Below, one piece after another: positions 62,823 through 64,000 of a stretch of DNA of 64,000 nucleotides. Positions within the stretch are counted from its first letter, which is position 1. The number at the start of each line of letters is the position of its first letter. The stretch is taken from contig NZ_CP115468.1 in the NCBI RefSeq assembly GCF_028462125.1, forward strand, positions 1,540,112 to 1,604,111. The letters are read 5' to 3'. The notes beneath the pieces are model-generated. The model saw only the letters and a list, made by a program, of their open reading frames with translations. It had not been told where the DNA came from and did not search any database. The stretch is from Leptospira sp. GIMC2001 (GTDB taxonomy: Bacteria > Spirochaetota > Leptospiria > Leptospirales > Leptospiraceae). A program made the translations under genes and the position numbers.

Positions 62823-63524
62823 TTGGGCAATATTTATGCTATTCTTCTCGCGGGTGGCGAAGGCAAAAGACTCGGAGCTGATAAACCTAAGCAATTTTTA
62901 AAGTTAGGTACAGAGTCTCTACTGCAGCGATCCGTGCGAAGATTCCGCTCTTGGGGTTTTCTTAAGTCGATTGTAGTTGTGGGCAACAAAGATTATCTAA
63001 TAGAGACCGAAACTGAGATCGGTGATTTATTAGAATATGGTGATTCTATTACAGAAGGCGGCGTCACTCGACATGAATCTTGCATTGCCGGGATTGAACA
63101 TTCGCAAGCGAGCGCGGGAGATTATATCTTCATTCATGATGTAGCTAGACCATTCTTTCTTCATTCAGAATTAGATGAATTGCTTAAGGTTGCACAAGAA
63201 TATGGATCGGCAACGCTTGCAATGCCTGCATCCGATACCCTTATCTTTGGTAATAAATATGCTGAGAAAACAATAGATCGAGAAGGTGTATGGCAAATAA
63301 AAACACCGCAGATTCTATCTTATGATCTTTATATAGAACTAGTTCAAGAATCGCTGTCGCCACCTCATCCAACGGATCTATGCACATGGTGTTTGTTAAA
63401 TGATAAAAAAACCGGTATTGTCAAATGCACAGTGGAAAATATAAAAATTACCTATCCTACTGACTTAGAAGTTGCCGATTCGATGCTATCTCGTCTGCAA
63501 TCTTTGGGTTCGGATTTTCAGTAA
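62823..63524 (+). CDS. ispD: IspD-like cytidylyltransferase
   Basis: The 233-residue protein has the nucleotidyltransferase signature LLAGGEGKRLGADKPKQFL, GGVTRHESCIAGIEH and FIHDVARPFF, and the VENIKITYPTDLEVAD tail typical of IspD, which makes CDP-methylerythritol in isoprenoid synthesis. The TDxxSLVE loop of typical IspD reads TDLCTWCLLND, a departure that leaves some doubt between IspD and ribitol-5-phosphate cytidylyltransferase. The start is TTG. The 3' end overlaps the converging PilZ gene by 39 bases. Confidence 0.85.
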   Translation: MGNIYAILLAGGEGKRLGADKPKQFLKLGTESLLQRSVRRFRSWGFLKSIVVVGNKDYLIETETEIGDLLEYGDSITEGGVTRHESCIAGIEHSQASAGDYIFIHDVARPFFLHSELDELLKVAQEYGSATLAMPASDTLIFGNKYAEKTIDREGVWQIKTPQILSYDLYIELVQESLSPPHPTDLCTWCLLNDKKTGIVKCTVENIKITYPTDLEVADSMLSRLQSLGSDFQ

Positions 63525-64000
63525 CCAAAATCGAAATCGAATTGGGTTCTTTACACGTAAGATTCTCACTCCAAAACCCTGTTGTTTTCCGAATTCACCT
63601 TTAGGATTGGTCCAAGATATAATACCAAAAATATCTATATTGCCTGAAATTGTAGGGATTTGTACTAATATAGATTCTTTGTTCTGGAAATATTCTGTTG
63701 AAATTATATAGAGACCTTCTGAAGAAACATTTCCAATAATTGCTTTATAATCATTGTTAGTTTCTCTGCCAATTGTTGCTTCTAAATTGACTGCAAATCT
63801 AGGAGTATATCTTTCTCGTAAGAATTCGGATAAAGTCTTTCTGGATTCAGCTGCTTGATCTCCTGATAGAAAACGAATCCCGATCTGAGTTTTGCCAGGA
63901 AAAAAAGACAACGCATTGATCTTAACTATTATGAATGGAAAAGATCCCAAGAAATCTCTACCTTCTTTATCTTCAAATCGCAAAGTCAAAATTCCTTCGT
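63486..64000 (-). CDS. PilZ-domain protein (5' end off window)
   Basis: The frame is open to the right edge, so the N-terminus is missing. The visible part ends in a PilZ domain with the c-di-GMP motif RxxxR (REYRYTPRFAVNLEATIG region: RYTPR) and, about 25 residues on, the DxSxxG-like NVSSEGLYII. An upstream segment (EGILTLRFEDKEG to GIRFLSGDQAAESR) may be a second, degenerate PilZ-like domain. PilZ proteins bind c-di-GMP and steer motility or surface change. The 3' end overlaps ispD on the other strand. Confidence 0.72.
   Translation of the reverse strand, partial: EGILTLRFEDKEGRDFLGSFPFIIVKINALSFFPGKTQIGIRFLSGDQAAESRKTLSEFLRERYTPRFAVNLEATIGRETNNDYKAIIGNVSSEGLYIISTEYFQNKESILVQIPTISGNIDIFGIISWTNPKGEFGKQQGFGVRILRVKNPIRFRFWLLKIRTQRLQTR

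Overview
The window is AT-rich bacterial chromosome and almost certainly comes from a spirochaete of the genus Leptospira; I cannot fix the species. The case rests on gene content: many short secreted lipoproteins with loose, spirochaete-type lipoboxes, the LL-diaminopimelate aminotransferase route (dapL), a BluB-CobT fusion, a bactofilin/M23/PBP1A envelope cluster, and several secreted helical proteins that I associate with this genus. No rRNA, tRNA or CRISPR array was found.

Layout. 1-3.1 kb: end of an SH3-domain gene, a tyrosine recombinase with inverted repeats at its 5' side, and a coupled pair of related lipoproteins, all on the minus strand. 3.3-8.7 kb: plus-strand operon of two M16 peptidase-like proteins, a metallo-beta-lactamase-fold hydrolase, an O-methyltransferase and a secreted protein. 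8.8-16.4 kb: a tight eight-gene minus-strand operon led by a P-II protein: P-II, a membrane-anchored exported protein, a sodium:solute symporter, a 40-residue membrane protein, a non-canonical transcarbamylase, an N-carbamoyl amidase, a cysteine hydrolase and an AsnB-type amidotransferase. 16.5-19.7 kb: cell-wall amidase, unknown protein and the true pyrB. 19.7-20.9 kb: sbtA-sbtB bicarbonate transporter pair. 21.2-22.9 kb: dapL and a DoxX-like protein.

23-31 kb is the most accessory part: unknown proteins and lipoproteins, a candidate structured RNA with a strong terminator, a CAP-domain lipoprotein, and an outer-membrane-type gene split by an IS256-family element. The element has an 8-bp target duplication, and removing it restores one 356-codon frame. 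30-33 kb: a PadR regulator with two palindromes upstream, a class C beta-lactamase-fold lipoprotein and a polytopic membrane protein. 33-42 kb: secreted helical proteins, a CBS-like/PAS/Fis-type HTH protein with a Lys-rich tail, rho-rpmE, an IscU-pentapeptide fusion, a STAS protein, lipoproteins and a decayed Rpn-family gene.

42-64 kb is mostly housekeeping: ileS, bluB-cobT, an MBOAT/SGNH acyl-transfer pair, a two-component system, class I aldolase, malQ, an alpha/beta-hydrolase lipoprotein, LysM-M23 peptidase, bactofilin, PBP1A, zinc-dependent phospholipase C-like protein, lysA, an ispD-like gene and a PilZ protein cut by the window edge.

The best candidate for an undescribed system is the P-II-led operon. 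It combines nitrogen sensing, sodium-coupled uptake and three carbamoyl/amide enzymes, and its transcarbamylase has lost the aspartate-recognition loop that the local PyrB keeps. The PadR-controlled lipoprotein unit, the IscU-pentapeptide fusion and the structured RNA are the next most interesting.
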